A stretch of 64,000 bases of DNA from NCBI GenBank assembly GCA_013348725.1, contig CP054689.1:1228501-1292500 (forward strand). The letters run 5' to 3'. The position numbers were made by a program, and so were the translations under genes. Source of the stretch: Ectothiorhodospiraceae bacterium 2226. Lineage in GTDB: Bacteria > Pseudomonadota > Gammaproteobacteria > GCA-013348725. Below, in pieces: positions 28,002 to 37,672 of this stretch. Position 1 is the first letter of the stretch; every line of letters starts with the position of its first letter. Below the pieces are notes generated by a model. The model was not told the origin of the DNA. It ran no database searches and saw only the letters and a program-made list of their open reading frames with translations.

Positions 28002-30575
28002 ATGCATAACCCGCCGCGTCTCGAATCCGCCCCGCTGCGAGCAAACGAGGGCCACGCAACCCTGGCGGGCGCGGGCCTCTTCCAGCGCGTCGTTGAAACC
28101 ATGCGCGAAGGCGCCGCCTCGCTCGGTATCGACGGCACCCTCCACTACTGCAACCGCGGACTGTGCACCATGCTCGGGCGCAGCGTGAGTCAGTTGCGTG
28201 GCTCCTCGCTGCATCAGTATCTGGTGCAGGACCGGGAACTGACCGCCGACCTGCTGGAGCAGGCTGCCTTGGCCGAGCACACCGCCGAGGCGATGCTACG
28301 GCGCAGCGACGGCAGCGTGTTACACGCGCGGCTGTCGTTCGCGCCCCTGGAGAACCCGGGCGCGCCGCTGTGCCTGGTGGTGACCGACCTCAGCCACGAG
28401 CGGCGCCATTCGGAAGCGCTGGCCGCCGAGCGCCTGGCCCGCTCCATACTCGAGCAGGCGGCGGAGGCGGTGGTGGTGTGCGATCCGGAGGGGCGCATCA
28501 TCCGCGCCAGCGCCAAAGCGCACGAACTCTGCGGCTACAGCCCGATGTTCAAGCGCTTCGAGGCGGCCTTTCCCCTGCACTTCGACAGCTCCACGCTGCG
28601 CGGGCGCTCGCTCGCGCTGGACTACGTATTGAGCGGCAACCTGATCCGCGGCGCCGACGCGCGCATGATGCGCCCGCGCGTCGGCGGCCTCGACACGCTG
28701 GTGAGCCATTTGCTGGTCAGCGCCGCGCCGCTGCGCGACGAGGCGGGGGCGATCGTCGGGTGTGTGGTTTCGCTGTCCGACATCACGCCGCTCAAACGCA
28801 CCGAGGAGAAGCTGCGCCTGGCGGCCAACGCGCTTGCCAACACTGCCGACGGCGTGGTGATCACCGACCGCGCCGGCGCCGTGGTCACGGTGAACAAGGC
28901 GTTCACGGACATCTCCGGCTACAGGGCCGAGGATGTGGTCGGGCAGCGCCTGCTCGCCTACACGGGGCGGCGCGACCGCTTGCCCGAGGCTATGTGGCAG
29001 CAACTCGGCAACAGCGGTCGCTGGCAGGGCGAGGTGTGGACGCGCCACAAGAGCGGGCGGCGCTTCCCGATCTCCCTGAGCGTGAGCGCGGTCTGCGACG
29101 AGGCCTCGGGCGCGCGTCATTACGTGGCGGTGATCTCCGACATTTCGCAGCGCAAGGAAGACGAGCAGCGCCTGGCCTACATGGCGCACCACGACACGCT
29201 GACCGAACTGCCCAACCGGCTGCTGCTCCAGGAGCGTTTCGCCGAGGCGGCGGCCGGCAACCGGGGACGCGCCCGTAAGCGACCGATGGCGCTGCTGTAC
29301 ATCGACCTCGACGGCTTCAAGGCGGTGAACGACTCGCTGGGCCACGCCGCCGGCGACACACTGTTGCAGGCGGTCGCGCGGCGCTTCGCCGAGCGGGTGC
29401 GCGAGCACGACACCGTCGCGCGCCTCGGCGGCGACGAGTTCGCCATCCTGTTGAACGGTCTGCCGCCGCACGAGGCGGGGGCGATGGCGCAGGCCTTGAT
29501 CGACAGCCTGAGCGAGCCGTTCACGGTGGCGGGCCATGTGCTGTACGTCTCCGCGAGCATCGGTATCAGCGGCTATCCGAGCGACGGGCGCGATGTCGAC
29601 GAGCTGCTCAAGAACGCCGACGTTGCGATGTACCGCGCAAAGGAGCAGGGCCGCAGCACGTTCCGCCACTACCGGCCGGAGATGAACGCGCGCGCGCTCG
29701 ATCACCTCTTGATGGCCTCGCACCTGCACCAGGCGCTGGAACGCGGCGAATTCCAACTCGATTACCAACCCTGCATCGACCTGCGGAGCGGGCGCATCAA
29801 CTCGGTGGAGGCCCTGCTGCGCTGGCGTCACCCCACATTGGGCTTGGTCGCCCCGGAGCGCTTCATCCCCCTGGCCGAGGAGACCGGCATCATCCGCGTC
29901 ACCGGCGACTGGGTGCTGCGCACCGCCTGCCGCCAGGCCAAGGCTTGGCAGGACGCGGGCCTTGCGCCGATACCCATGGGGGTGAATCTCTCCGCACGGC
30001 AGTTCCATCGGCCCAAGCTCGTGGCGCGCGTGCTGGACATCCTGGAGGAGACCGGCCTCGCCCCGGAGTGGCTCAAGCTCGAGATCACCGAAAGCTGTAT
30101 GATTCGCTCGGCCGATCACGGCGGGCGCATCCTGCGGGAGCTGGCCGACGCCGGCGTGCAGATCGCGATCGACGACTTCGGCACCGGCTACTCGTCGCTG
30201 AGTTATCTCAAGCAGTTCCCGATCCACTATCTAAAGATCGACAAGTCATTCATCAGCGGGCTGCCGCACGACGGCGACGACGCGGCCATCACGGATACCA
30301 TACTCACCATGGCCAAAGGGCTTAGCATGAAAGTGATCGCCGAGGGCGTGGAGACCGACGCGCAATGCGAGTTCCTGCGCCGCCGGGACTGCGAAGAAGG
30401 GCAGGGCTTTTTGTTCAGCCGTCCGCGCTCGGGCGAAGCCGTACAGGCCCTGTTGCAGCAGGGTCACGTGCATCGCTTCGATGCGGTGCGCGACGCCTCG
30501 GCCGACAGCGCGCCCCTGCTGCGCCGCGCCACCCGCGCCGACCGGCTCGCGCACCACGGGCCGGGGCGGGCATGA
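28002..30575 (+). CDS. PAS-GGDEF-EAL cyclic-di-GMP enzyme
   Basis: An 857-residue cytoplasmic protein with no membrane segment. Residues about 25-385 hold PAS-type sensor domains (ADGVVITDRAGAVVTVNKAFTDISGY is a clear third PAS, with a PAC segment). The GGDEF domain has GGDEF at 476-480 and an inhibitory RxxD (REHD) five residues before it. The EAL domain has EALLRW at 603, N in GVNLSARQ, E in KLEITES, DDFGTGYSS, K in LKIDKSFI and EGVET. Both active sites look intact, so it may make and break c-di-GMP. Its stop overlaps the start of a globin gene (ATGA), which hints at a gas or redox input. Confidence 0.93.
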   Translation: MHNPPRLESAPLRANEGHATLAGAGLFQRVVETMREGAASLGIDGTLHYCNRGLCTMLGRSVSQLRGSSLHQYLVQDRELTADLLEQAALAEHTAEAMLRRSDGSVLHARLSFAPLENPGAPLCLVVTDLSHERRHSEALAAERLARSILEQAAEAVVVCDPEGRIIRASAKAHELCGYSPMFKRFEAAFPLHFDSSTLRGRSLALDYVLSGNLIRGADARMMRPRVGGLDTLVSHLLVSAAPLRDEAGAIVGCVVSLSDITPLKRTEEKLRLAANALANTADGVVITDRAGAVVTVNKAFTDISGYRAEDVVGQRLLAYTGRRDRLPEAMWQQLGNSGRWQGEVWTRHKSGRRFPISLSVSAVCDEASGARHYVAVISDISQRKEDEQRLAYMAHHDTLTELPNRLLLQERFAEAAAGNRGRARKRPMALLYIDLDGFKAVNDSLGHAAGDTLLQAVARRFAERVREHDTVARLGGDEFAILLNGLPPHEAGAMAQALIDSLSEPFTVAGHVLYVSASIGISGYPSDGRDVDELLKNADVAMYRAKEQGRSTFRHYRPEMNARALDHLLMASHLHQALERGEFQLDYQPCIDLRSGRINSVEALLRWRHPTLGLVAPERFIPLAEETGIIRVTGDWVLRTACRQAKAWQDAGLAPIPMGVNLSARQFHRPKLVARVLDILEETGLAPEWLKLEITESCMIRSADHGGRILRELADAGVQIAIDDFGTGYSSLSYLKQFPIHYLKIDKSFISGLPHDGDDAAITDTILTMAKGLSMKVIAEGVETDAQCEFLRRRDCEEGQGFLFSRPRSGEAVQALLQQGHVHRFDAVRDASADSAPLLRRATRADRLAHHGPGRA

Positions 30576-30979
30576 TCGCTGCGAGCGGGGGCGCGCCGCC
30601 ACGGCGCTTGATTCCACTGTGCGACAAGATCGGCGCCGAGCGGGTCGAGGCCGTGGTACGCGCGTTCTATGAACGACTGCACGCCGACCCGGAACTGGGC
30701 CCGGTGTTCGCGCGGATCGCGGATTTCGAGGCGCATCAACAGCGCGTCATTCAGTTCTGGTGGCTGGCCATGGGCGGGCGCTGCAGCCGGCCGGATTACG
30801 TGGACATGGTGGGCGTACACCGGCCCGTGGGCGTGACGCCGGCGCTGCTCGAGCGCTGGCTGGCGCTGTTCGACGCTGCGCTGGAGGCGGAGCTCCCGCC
30901 CGAACTCGCGCGCGAGTGGTCGCACATGGCACACGGCATCGGCGGCACGCTGCGCAATCGGCTGGGACTCGGGGGCTAG
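30572..30979 (+). CDS. Group III truncated haemoglobin
   Basis: A 135-residue globin. It has the group III pattern: VVRAFYERLHADPELGPVFARI, then DFEAHQQRVIQFWW (helix E with distal residues), the proximal histidine in VGVHRPVGVTP near residue 85, and LLERWLALFDAAL (helix G). It binds haem and probably O2 or NO. ATG at 30572 overlaps the stop of the c-di-GMP enzyme gene, so the two are made together. Other starts further upstream read the shadow of that gene. Confidence 0.82.
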   Translation: MIAASGGAPPRRLIPLCDKIGAERVEAVVRAFYERLHADPELGPVFARIADFEAHQQRVIQFWWLAMGGRCSRPDYVDMVGVHRPVGVTPALLERWLALFDAALEAELPPELAREWSHMAHGIGGTLRNRLGLGG

Positions 30980-31005
30980 GGCCCCGTTCGCCCCTCGGTT
31001 GCCGC

Positions 31006-31257
31006 CTACTTCACCGGCGTCGGCAGGTTCTCGATCAAGTCCAGACGGATCTCGACGCACTCCCCCTCGGCCGTCTCCGCCGCGAGGTAGTCCATGCCGT
31101 CGCGCGAGACCAACTCGCGCGGGTGGAGCGCGGCGACATGGGCCATCGCGCCTTCCTCGTCACGCCAATGCAGCTGCAGGCGCTCGTCGCACAGAATCGC
31201 GATGGTGAAGCGCTCGCGAACGAAGTTGGGTACCGGTCGGTAAGGGGTGCGTGCCAT
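31006..31257 (-). CDS. Small conserved protein, possibly Rof-like
   Basis: An 83-residue protein: MARTPYRPVPNFVRERFTIA, then HWRDEEGAMAHVAALHPRELVSRDGMDYLAAE, and a closing ECVEIRLDLIENLPT. The alternating strands and the ending EIRLDxIxxL are reminiscent of small Sm-like barrels such as Rof (YaeO), but the match is weak. ATG at 31257 has a GAGGAGGC site upstream. Convergent with the globin gene and divergent from the PNPOx gene. Confidence 0.55.
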   Translation of the reverse strand: MARTPYRPVPNFVRERFTIAILCDERLQLHWRDEEGAMAHVAALHPRELVSRDGMDYLAAETAEGECVEIRLDLIENLPTPVK

Positions 31258-31326
31258 AATGCCTCCTCGCCCGGATTCTATCAGCTAACGCATCACGGGC
31301 CGTCGTCCCACTGCCGCAGACCCGCT

Positions 31327-31890
31327 ATGGCCAAGACCTATCCCGAGATCGACGCCCGCCTCGCGCAATGGATCGCCGCCCAGCCGCTGTTCTTCGTGGG
31401 CACGGCGCCACGCGCGGGCGAACACGTCAACCTCTCGCCGCGCGGGCTCGATACGCTGCGCGTGCTCGCCCCGCGCGAAGTGGCCTTCCTCGACCTGACC
31501 GGCAGCGGCAACGAGACCGCCGCCCACCTGCACGAGAACGGCCGCATCACCCTGATGCTTTGTGCTTTCGAAGGCGATCCGCGCATTCTGCGCCTATACG
31601 GTCGCGGTGAGGTCGTCACGCCTCGCGACGCGCGATGGGGCGCCCTGCGCGCGCACTTCGGCGCGCCCGTGCCCGGCGAACGCCAGATCGTGCGCATCGA
31701 CGTACAGCGGGTGCAGACCTCCTGTGGCTTCGGCGTGCCACTGATGGCCTATCAAGGCCAGCGGGACGTGTTGCCGCGCTGGGCGGAGCGCAAGGGCCCC
31801 GATGGCATCCGGGCCTACTGGGCGGAGAAGAACGCGCGCAGCCTCGACGATCTGCCCACGCCTACGCCCGCCGAGGACGCTGAGCGCTAG
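31327..31890 (+). CDS. Pyridoxamine 5'-phosphate oxidase family protein
   Basis: A 187-residue flavin-binding split-barrel protein. It shows PLFFVGTAPRAGEHVNLSPRGLDTLRVL, VAFLDLTGSGNETAAHLHENGRITLMLCAFEGDPRILRLYGRGEVV and, near 140, TSCGFGVPLMAY. This is the PNPOx-like subfamily (general stress or flavin reductase-like) rather than true PdxH. It probably binds FMN or F420. ATG at 31327; it is the last gene before the AT-rich gap. Confidence 0.88.
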   Translation: MAKTYPEIDARLAQWIAAQPLFFVGTAPRAGEHVNLSPRGLDTLRVLAPREVAFLDLTGSGNETAAHLHENGRITLMLCAFEGDPRILRLYGRGEVVTPRDARWGALRAHFGAPVPGERQIVRIDVQRVQTSCGFGVPLMAYQGQRDVLPRWAERKGPDGIRAYWAEKNARSLDDLPTPTPAEDAER

Positions 31891-32185
31891 CCCCGCCAAA
31901 CCTGTGACGGTGGCGCCACGCCCCCCGCCCCGACCGACCGCGACGCGCCAACGATTTGGCGAGCAGCAGCCTCTTTAGGGATTTCCCTGATTGCGCTTAT
32001 ACACAATTACCGGGCTCCCGCCTGAAATGAGACCCAGCGCACACCCGAACTTCATCAGAAACCGCTAATAATCATTAAGTAATTGTTACGAAAGGTGTTT
32101 TTTGGGCGGCTACTTTTTGGCCAAAGTGTCAGGAAGCTAGGCGGGACGGGCCTTCCGCGGGCTTTCCCGCAATTGTTCCACAAAG

Positions 32186-32208
32186 TTATCCACAGGTTTT
32201 GTGGATAA
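32186..32208. promoter_or_regulatory. Inverted pair of perfect DnaA boxes
   Basis: TTATCCACA at 32186-32194 and its exact inverse TGTGGATAA at 32200-32208, separated by five bases, so they also form a 9-bp hairpin. A weaker box-like TTGTTCCACA ends at 32183. They sit in a 444-base gap (31891-32334), noticeably AT-rich between about 31975 and 32260, about 130 bases before priA. No gene is visible in the gap. Use as a DnaA-responsive promoter, a DnaA-titration or reactivation site, or part of an origin are all open; I do not claim oriC. Confidence 0.65.
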
Positions 32209-32334
32209 TACGGCGACGGCTCTCGGGACATATACTTACGGCATTCCACCTAGAAATTTTCTGAGCTTCCCTAGCCAAATCAGCCCCGCTCGCGCGGGGC
32301 CGCCTTGCCCTCGGGGCGTGATACATTCGCCCCC

Positions 32335-34530
32335 ATGCCGGCCCCGATCTTGCGCCTCGCCATCCCCTCGCCCCTGCGGCGCACCTTCGATTACCTGCCA
32401 CCGCCAGGGGCGGCGGCGGAGCAACTCGCGCCCGGCGTGCGGCTGCACGTGCCCTTCGGGCGCCGGCGCGTGGTGGGGCTGCTGCTCGAGCGGGTCGCCG
32501 AGAGCGAGGTGCCGGCGGAGCGGCTGAGGCCCGCACTGGCGGTGCTGGACGACGCGCCGCTCGTGCCGCCCGATGTCCTGGCCCTGCTGCGCTGGGCCGC
32601 CGACTACTACCACCACCCCCTCGGCGATGCGGTGGCCACCGCGCTGCCGCCCCTGCTGCGCCAGGCGCGGGCGCCGCGCGTGCCCGCGCCGCAGGCCTGG
32701 GCGCTCACGGACGCCGGCCGCGCGGCGCTGGCCGACCCGCCCGCCCGCGCGGCCAAACAAGCGGCACTGTTGCAGGCGCTGGCCCGCGGCGCGGCCGCCG
32801 CGGCCGATCTGGACGCGCAGTTCGAGAACTGGCGCCCCACCCTGCGCCGGCTGCTGGACAAGGGCTGGGCGGAGGCCGCCTCCGCCCCGGCGCGCTGCCT
32901 ACAGGGTGGAACACCGGCGCACGCCCCCCCGCTCGGCAAGGCGCAGGCCGCCGCCGTGGCCGCGGTGCGCGCGCAAGCCGAGCAGTTTGGCGTGTACCTG
33001 CTCGACGGCGTGACCGGCAGCGGCAAGACCGAGGTCTACCTGCGACTCATCGAGGACGCGGTGGCGCGCGGGCAGCAGGCCCTGGTGCTGGTGCCCGAGA
33101 TCGGGCTCACCCCGCAGCTGGTGCAGCGCTTTCGCGCCCGGCTCGGCTGCGCCATCGCCGTGTTGCATTCCGGGCTCGCCGAGGGCGAGCGGCTGAGTGC
33201 CTGGCAGGCGGCACGCGAGGGGCGCGCCGGCGTGCTGATCGGCACCCGCTCGGCCATTTTCGTCCCGCTGGCGCGGCCGGGGCTGCTGATCATCGACGAG
33301 GAGCACGACGCCTCGTACAAGCAGCAGGACGGCTTCCGCTATTCGGCGCGCGATCTGGCCATCTGGCGCGGCCGCCAATTGGGCATACCGGTGGTACTGG
33401 GCTCGGCCACCCCGTCGCTGGAGAGCCTGCACAACGCGCGCGTGGGACGTTACCGCCACCTCGTGCTGCCCGAGCGGGCGGGCACGGCCCAGCCGCCCAC
33501 CACGCGCGTGCTGGACATTCGCCGTGCGGTGCTGGAGGAGGGTCTGTCGCCGCCGCTGCTGGACGCGCTGGCGCGGCACCTGAACGCGGGCCGCCAGGCC
33601 CTATTGTTCCTCAACCGGCGCGGCTACGCGCCGCTGCTCCTGTGCCACGACTGCGGCTGGATGGGCGAGTGCGCGCGCTGCGACGTGAGCTACACCCTGC
33701 ACCGCAGCAGCGGCCGCCTGCGCTGCCACCACTGCGGCAGCGAGCGGCCGGTACCGCACCACTGCCAGCGTTGCGGCAGCGTGGACCTGCGCGCCGTCGG
33801 CTATGGCACACAGCGGCTCGAACCTGCGCTGCAAGCCCACTTCCCCGACGTGCCGGTGGTGCGCATCGACCGCGACGCGATGCGCCGCAAGGGCAGCCTG
33901 GAACAGGCCTTCGCCGAGGCCGCGGCGGATGGGCCGCGCATCCTGGTCGGCACCCAGATGCTCGCCAAGGGCCACCATCTGCCCAACGTCACGCTGGCAG
34001 CGGTGCTCGACGCCGACGCGGGACTGTTCAGCACGGACTTTCGTGCCGCCGAGCGCCTCGCCCAGCTCATCGTGCAGGTGGCCGGGCGCTCGGGGCGCGC
34101 CGACGCCCCCGGGGAGTTCCTCATTCAGACCCGCCACCCCGACCATCCGCTGCTGCAGATCCTGCTGCGCGCCGGCTACGGCGCCTTCGCCAACCAAGCG
34201 CTCGCCGAGCGCGAGCAGGCCGAACTGCCGCCGTTCAGCCACCTCGCGCTACTGCGCGCCGAGGCCCCGCAGCGCGCCGCCGCGCACGACTTTCTGCAGC
34301 AGGCCGCCGAACGTGCCGACGCTGCCGACGGCGACGGCGTTTACGCCCTCGGCCCCGTGCCGGCCGCGCTCGAACGCGTCGCGGGCCGCTACCGCGCCCA
34401 ACTCCTGCTGCAAGCGGCCCAGCGCACCCCGCTGCACGCATTGCTCAACAATTTGATTCCACAATTGGAAGCCCTGCCCGCCGCGCGGCGCGTGCGTTGG
34501 TCGCTGGACGTCGACCCCGCCGAGACCTGA
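32335..34530 (+). CDS. priA: Primosomal replication protein N' (PriA helicase)
   Basis: A 731-residue superfamily-2 helicase that restarts stalled forks. It has an N-terminal 3' DNA-end-binding domain (RRTFDYLPPPG, VPFGRRRVVG), Walker A GVTGSGKTE near residue 225, DEEH box (LIIDEEHDASYKQ) near 320, and the zinc-binding insertion with CHDCGWMGECARCD and CHHCGSERPVPHHCQRCGS near 440-485. ATG at 32335 gives the usual N-terminus; its promoter gap holds paired DnaA boxes. Confidence 0.96.
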   Translation: MPAPILRLAIPSPLRRTFDYLPPPGAAAEQLAPGVRLHVPFGRRRVVGLLLERVAESEVPAERLRPALAVLDDAPLVPPDVLALLRWAADYYHHPLGDAVATALPPLLRQARAPRVPAPQAWALTDAGRAALADPPARAAKQAALLQALARGAAAAADLDAQFENWRPTLRRLLDKGWAEAASAPARCLQGGTPAHAPPLGKAQAAAVAAVRAQAEQFGVYLLDGVTGSGKTEVYLRLIEDAVARGQQALVLVPEIGLTPQLVQRFRARLGCAIAVLHSGLAEGERLSAWQAAREGRAGVLIGTRSAIFVPLARPGLLIIDEEHDASYKQQDGFRYSARDLAIWRGRQLGIPVVLGSATPSLESLHNARVGRYRHLVLPERAGTAQPPTTRVLDIRRAVLEEGLSPPLLDALARHLNAGRQALLFLNRRGYAPLLLCHDCGWMGECARCDVSYTLHRSSGRLRCHHCGSERPVPHHCQRCGSVDLRAVGYGTQRLEPALQAHFPDVPVVRIDRDAMRRKGSLEQAFAEAAADGPRILVGTQMLAKGHHLPNVTLAAVLDADAGLFSTDFRAAERLAQLIVQVAGRSGRADAPGEFLIQTRHPDHPLLQILLRAGYGAFANQALAEREQAELPPFSHLALLRAEAPQRAAAHDFLQQAAERADAADGDGVYALGPVPAALERVAGRYRAQLLLQAAQRTPLHALLNNLIPQLEALPAARRVRWSLDVDPAET

Positions 34531-34739
34531 ACAGGGGCTCGGCATGGATCGGACGACGGACTCCGGAGTGGCCGCGGGACTTGCACGCCACTCTCTCCGC
34601 AAGACGCTCCGCCTGCAGCACCAGGAAACAAATACCTACCGAAAACTCGGCAATTCCTGCGTGAAATGCCTATCGCAAGGGGCGGATGCTTCACCTATGC
34701 TGAGGCGAAATTCGCCCTCACCAGGGAGGTAGATTTGCC

Positions 34740-35759
34740 ATGGAAGGCGCCTTTCGACGTACTCGCTTGAGCGTAGTGTTGCCGTTCACCTTCGTCCTGT
34801 ACGCCTGCGGCGGAGGCACCACTAGCGGCAATTCCGCCCTGGCGAGCGAGGCGCCGCTACCCGGGGAGGAAATCTTCGAAGAAGCAGCGCTCATCGACGC
34901 GGACAATGCGCTAAGTGTCGCGGGCGCGGCCCACCATTTATCGGTCGACGGTCAAGTGGGCGGTGAGACCGAGCAATTGCTCGAAGACAACGTCAACGCG
35001 GATGCCGGTGCGTCCTGGTTCCTCGATGTTCACCAGCGCACGCTGCGCCAGCTCGATCGCTGGCACGCGATCGGCTTCGGCGGCGCGCAAGTCAGTAACA
35101 CCATTCCCTGTGACGTCGGCGGCGAGGTCGAGGCCACGCTGACCTCGACCGGCGTGCGCATACGCTACGACCAATGCGACGACGGGCAAGGCGAAGTGCT
35201 GCACGGCGTGGTCGAGTTGCGCGACCTCGAACTGGATGAGACGGCCCCCGGTGTCGTGGACGGCACGGCAACCGTGGTATACGAGGACCTGCAAATCACC
35301 TTCCATGATGAGCGACCCACACAGATCGGCAACGGGACGCTCGAACTCGCGTGGCACGAGGACAGCAACACCTGGCAGGCCACCGACCGCTTCGCCGGCA
35401 CACTGGTCCTGCAGTTAGGCGAGGAGTTTGCCGGTTTTCAGGACGCCGAACGCATCACTGTCGAGAACTGGACTGCTCAGTGGGGCGGCCTGCTCGACTG
35501 GGAAAACACCGTGCGCAGCATGCGCACCGCGAGCAGCGCCCTCGGCGGGTACGTGGATCTCGCGACGCCCACGCCGGTCACTGGCGACGCGCACGAGGCG
35601 TGCCCGCTCGGCGGCATCGTGCGGGCCGACGGTGCGCAGGGCAGTGTACTGGAGGTGCTCTATGGCGAGGATGCGACCGGCGCCGTCGATATCCACCTGA
35701 ACGGCGAACCGTTCGCATCCTATTCGAGCTGCCAGCCTTTTCTCGAGAACCTCGACTAG
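34740..35759 (+). CDS. Predicted lipoprotein of unknown function
   Basis: A 339-residue protein. The signal peptide ends in a lipobox (LYAC, cysteine at 23) followed by GGG and a flexible acidic stretch. The rest is beta-rich and acidic (many E, D, T) with cysteines in TIPCDVGGEV, YDQCDDG, EACPLGG and SSCQPF. It likely faces the periplasm or the cell surface. ATG at 34740 follows GGGAGGT. It ends ENLD-stop, and that tail is tandemly duplicated just after the stop (35745-35787). Confidence 0.7.
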   Translation: MEGAFRRTRLSVVLPFTFVLYACGGGTTSGNSALASEAPLPGEEIFEEAALIDADNALSVAGAAHHLSVDGQVGGETEQLLEDNVNADAGASWFLDVHQRTLRQLDRWHAIGFGGAQVSNTIPCDVGGEVEATLTSTGVRIRYDQCDDGQGEVLHGVVELRDLELDETAPGVVDGTATVVYEDLQITFHDERPTQIGNGTLELAWHEDSNTWQATDRFAGTLVLQLGEEFAGFQDAERITVENWTAQWGGLLDWENTVRSMRTASSALGGYVDLATPTPVTGDAHEACPLGGIVRADGAQGSVLEVLYGEDATGAVDIHLNGEPFASYSSCQPFLENLD

Positions 35760-35787
35760 CTCCTAGAGAACCTCGACTAAGTCGAGG
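35745..35787 (+). repeat. 21-bp tandem duplication over a stop codon, plus hairpin
   Basis: GAGAACCTCGACTA occurs at 35745-35758 and 35766-35779. The period of 21 keeps the reading frame, so the DNA reads ENLD-stop-LLENLD-stop. The second copy extends into the palindrome CCTCGACT-A-AGTCGAGG (35771-35787), a short hairpin without a T-run. It may act as a weak terminator of the lipoprotein gene before argS. Confidence 0.55.
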
Positions 35788-35905
35788 AGATCCGCCCGCA
35801 CATAGACCTGGGCGACCGTCCACCGGCGACGGTCGCCTGTTTCCCACCCGCCGCAACTGGTAGAATCGGCGCTCGCCCGAAATCATCCACGCGCGGAACG
35901 AACCC

Positions 35906-37669
35906 TTGCTCAAACCCCACCTGCAACAGCTGCTCGATCGGTCCCTTTCCTCCCTCGTCGACCAGGGCGAGCTGCCGCCCGACGTGCCGCGCGAAATCCA
36001 CCTGGAGCGCGCGCGCGACAAGCAACACGGCGACTTCGCGAGCAACCTCGCCATGACCCTGGCGCGGGTGGCGCGCCGTAAGCCGCGCGAGCTGGCCGAG
36101 CTCCTGGTGGCGCACCTGCCCGCCTCCGATGAGGTGGCGAAGGTGGAGATCGCCGGACCCGGGTTCATCAACTTCTACCTGACGCCCACGGCATGGCACC
36201 GGGCGGTGGGCGAGATCCTCGAGGTCGGCGCGGCCTTCGGCCGCTCCGAAGTGGGTGCGCAGCGCCGCGTGCAGGTCGAGTTCGTCTCGGCGAACCCCAC
36301 CGGACCGCTGCACGTGGGGCACGGCCGCGGGGCGGCCTACGGCGCCTCGGTGGCCGACCTGCTCGAGGCGGTCGGCTTCGAGGTGGACCGCGAGTATTAC
36401 GTGAACGACGCCGGGCGGCAGATGGACATCTTGGCCGCGAGCGTGTGGCTGCGCTATCTGGAGCGCTGCGGCGAGACGCTGCCCTTTCCCGCCAACGCCT
36501 ACAAAGGCGCCTACGTGCGCGACATCGCCGGCGACCTGCACCGCGTCGAGGGCGAGCGCCTGCGCCACCCGGTCGCCGAGGTGCTGGAGGGACTGCCCGC
36601 GGACGAGCCGGCCGGCGGCGACAAGGAGGTCTACATCGACGCGGTGATCGCGCGCGCCAAGCAGCTGCTCGGCGCCGAGCACTACCGCATCGTGTTCGAC
36701 TTCGGGCTGCACGCGATCCTGGACGACATCCGCGACGATCTCGCCGAGTTCGGGGTCACCTACCAGGAGTGGTTCTCCGAGCGTTCGCTCACCGAGCGCG
36801 GCGCGGTGGAGCGCGCCATCGAGCGCCTCAAGGCCTCCGGGCACCTGTACGAGCGCGAGGGCGCGCTGTGGTTCCGCTCGACTGATTTCGGCGACGAGAA
36901 GGATCGCGTGGTCATCCGCGAGAACGGTCAGCGCACCTACTTCGCGTCCGACATCGCCTACCATATGGACAAGCTCGAGCGCGGCTTCGAGCAGATCATC
37001 AACGTCTGGGGCGCCGACCATCACGGCTACGTGCCGCGCGTGCGCGCCGCGCTGCAGGCGCTCGGCGGCGACCCGAGCAAGCTGGACGTGCTGCTGGTGC
37101 AGTTCGCCATCCTCTACCGCGGCGGCGAACGCGCGCAGATGTCCACCCGCTCGGGCGAGTTCGTCACCCTGCGCCAACTACGCGACGAGGTGGGCAAGGA
37201 CGCGGCACGGTTCTTCTACGTCATGCGCAAGTGCGAGCAGCACCTGGACTTCGATCTCGATCTGGCCAAATCGCAGAGTTCGGACAACCCGGTGTACTAC
37301 ATTCAGTACGCCCACGCGCGCATCCACAGCGTGCTGCGCCAACTCGAGGAGAAGGGGCTCGACTTCGACCAGGCGCGCGGCCTGACCCAACTCGGCCGCC
37401 TCGGCGAGACGCACGAGCAGGATCTGATCGTCGCCCTCTCGCGCTATCCCGAGGTGGTGGAGGCCGCGGCGCTGCAGCACGAGCCGCATCAGCTGGCGCA
37501 CTACCTGCGCGAGCTCGCCAATGCCTTCCACACCTACTACAACGCGCACCAGTTCCTGGTGGATGATGCGGACTTGCGTCACGCTCGCCTTTGTTTGATC
37601 CTGGCGGCTCGGCAAGTGATACGCAACGGGTTGGGTTTGCTGGGAGTATCGGCACCCGAGGCGATGTGA
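35906..37669 (+). CDS. argS: Arginyl-tRNA synthetase
   Basis: A 587-residue class I tRNA synthetase. It has an N-terminal Add-1 domain ([18 protein letters not shown]), the HIGH motif as [16 protein letters not shown] near residue 130, and [15 protein letters not shown] in place of KMSK, as in many ArgRS. The DALR anticodon domain is at the C-terminus ([10 protein letters not shown] ... [20 protein letters not shown]). The start is TTG 35906, with only a poor GGAA site upstream; no better start agrees with the family. The SPOR-domain gene follows three bases after the stop. Confidence 0.96.
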   Translation: MLKPHLQQLLDRSLSSLVDQGELPPDVPREIHLERARDKQHGDFASNLAMTLARVARRKPRELAELLVAHLPASDEVAKVEIAGPGFINFYLTPTAWHRAVGEILEVGAAFGRSEVGAQRRVQVEFVSANPTGPLHVGHGRGAAYGASVADLLEAVGFEVDREYYVNDAGRQMDILAASVWLRYLERCGETLPFPANAYKGAYVRDIAGDLHRVEGERLRHPVAEVLEGLPADEPAGGDKEVYIDAVIARAKQLLGAEHYRIVFDFGLHAILDDIRDDLAEFGVTYQEWFSERSLTERGAVERAIERLKASGHLYEREGALWFRSTDFGDEKDRVVIRENGQRTYFASDIAYHMDKLERGFEQIINVWGADHHGYVPRVRAALQALGGDPSKLDVLLVQFAILYRGGERAQMSTRSGEFVTLRQLRDEVGKDAARFFYVMRKCEQHLDFDLDLAKSQSSDNPVYYIQYAHARIHSVLRQLEEKGLDFDQARGLTQLGRLGETHEQDLIVALSRYPEVVEAAALQHEPHQLAHYLRELANAFHTYYNAHQFLVDDADLRHARLCLILAARQVIRNGLGLLGVSAPEAM

Positions 37670-37672
37670 ACC

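Noticed and set aside
32186-32208. Chromosomal origin of replication
   Set aside because: Only two perfect boxes and no dnaA, dnaN or mnmG gene nearby. Not enough to call oriC.
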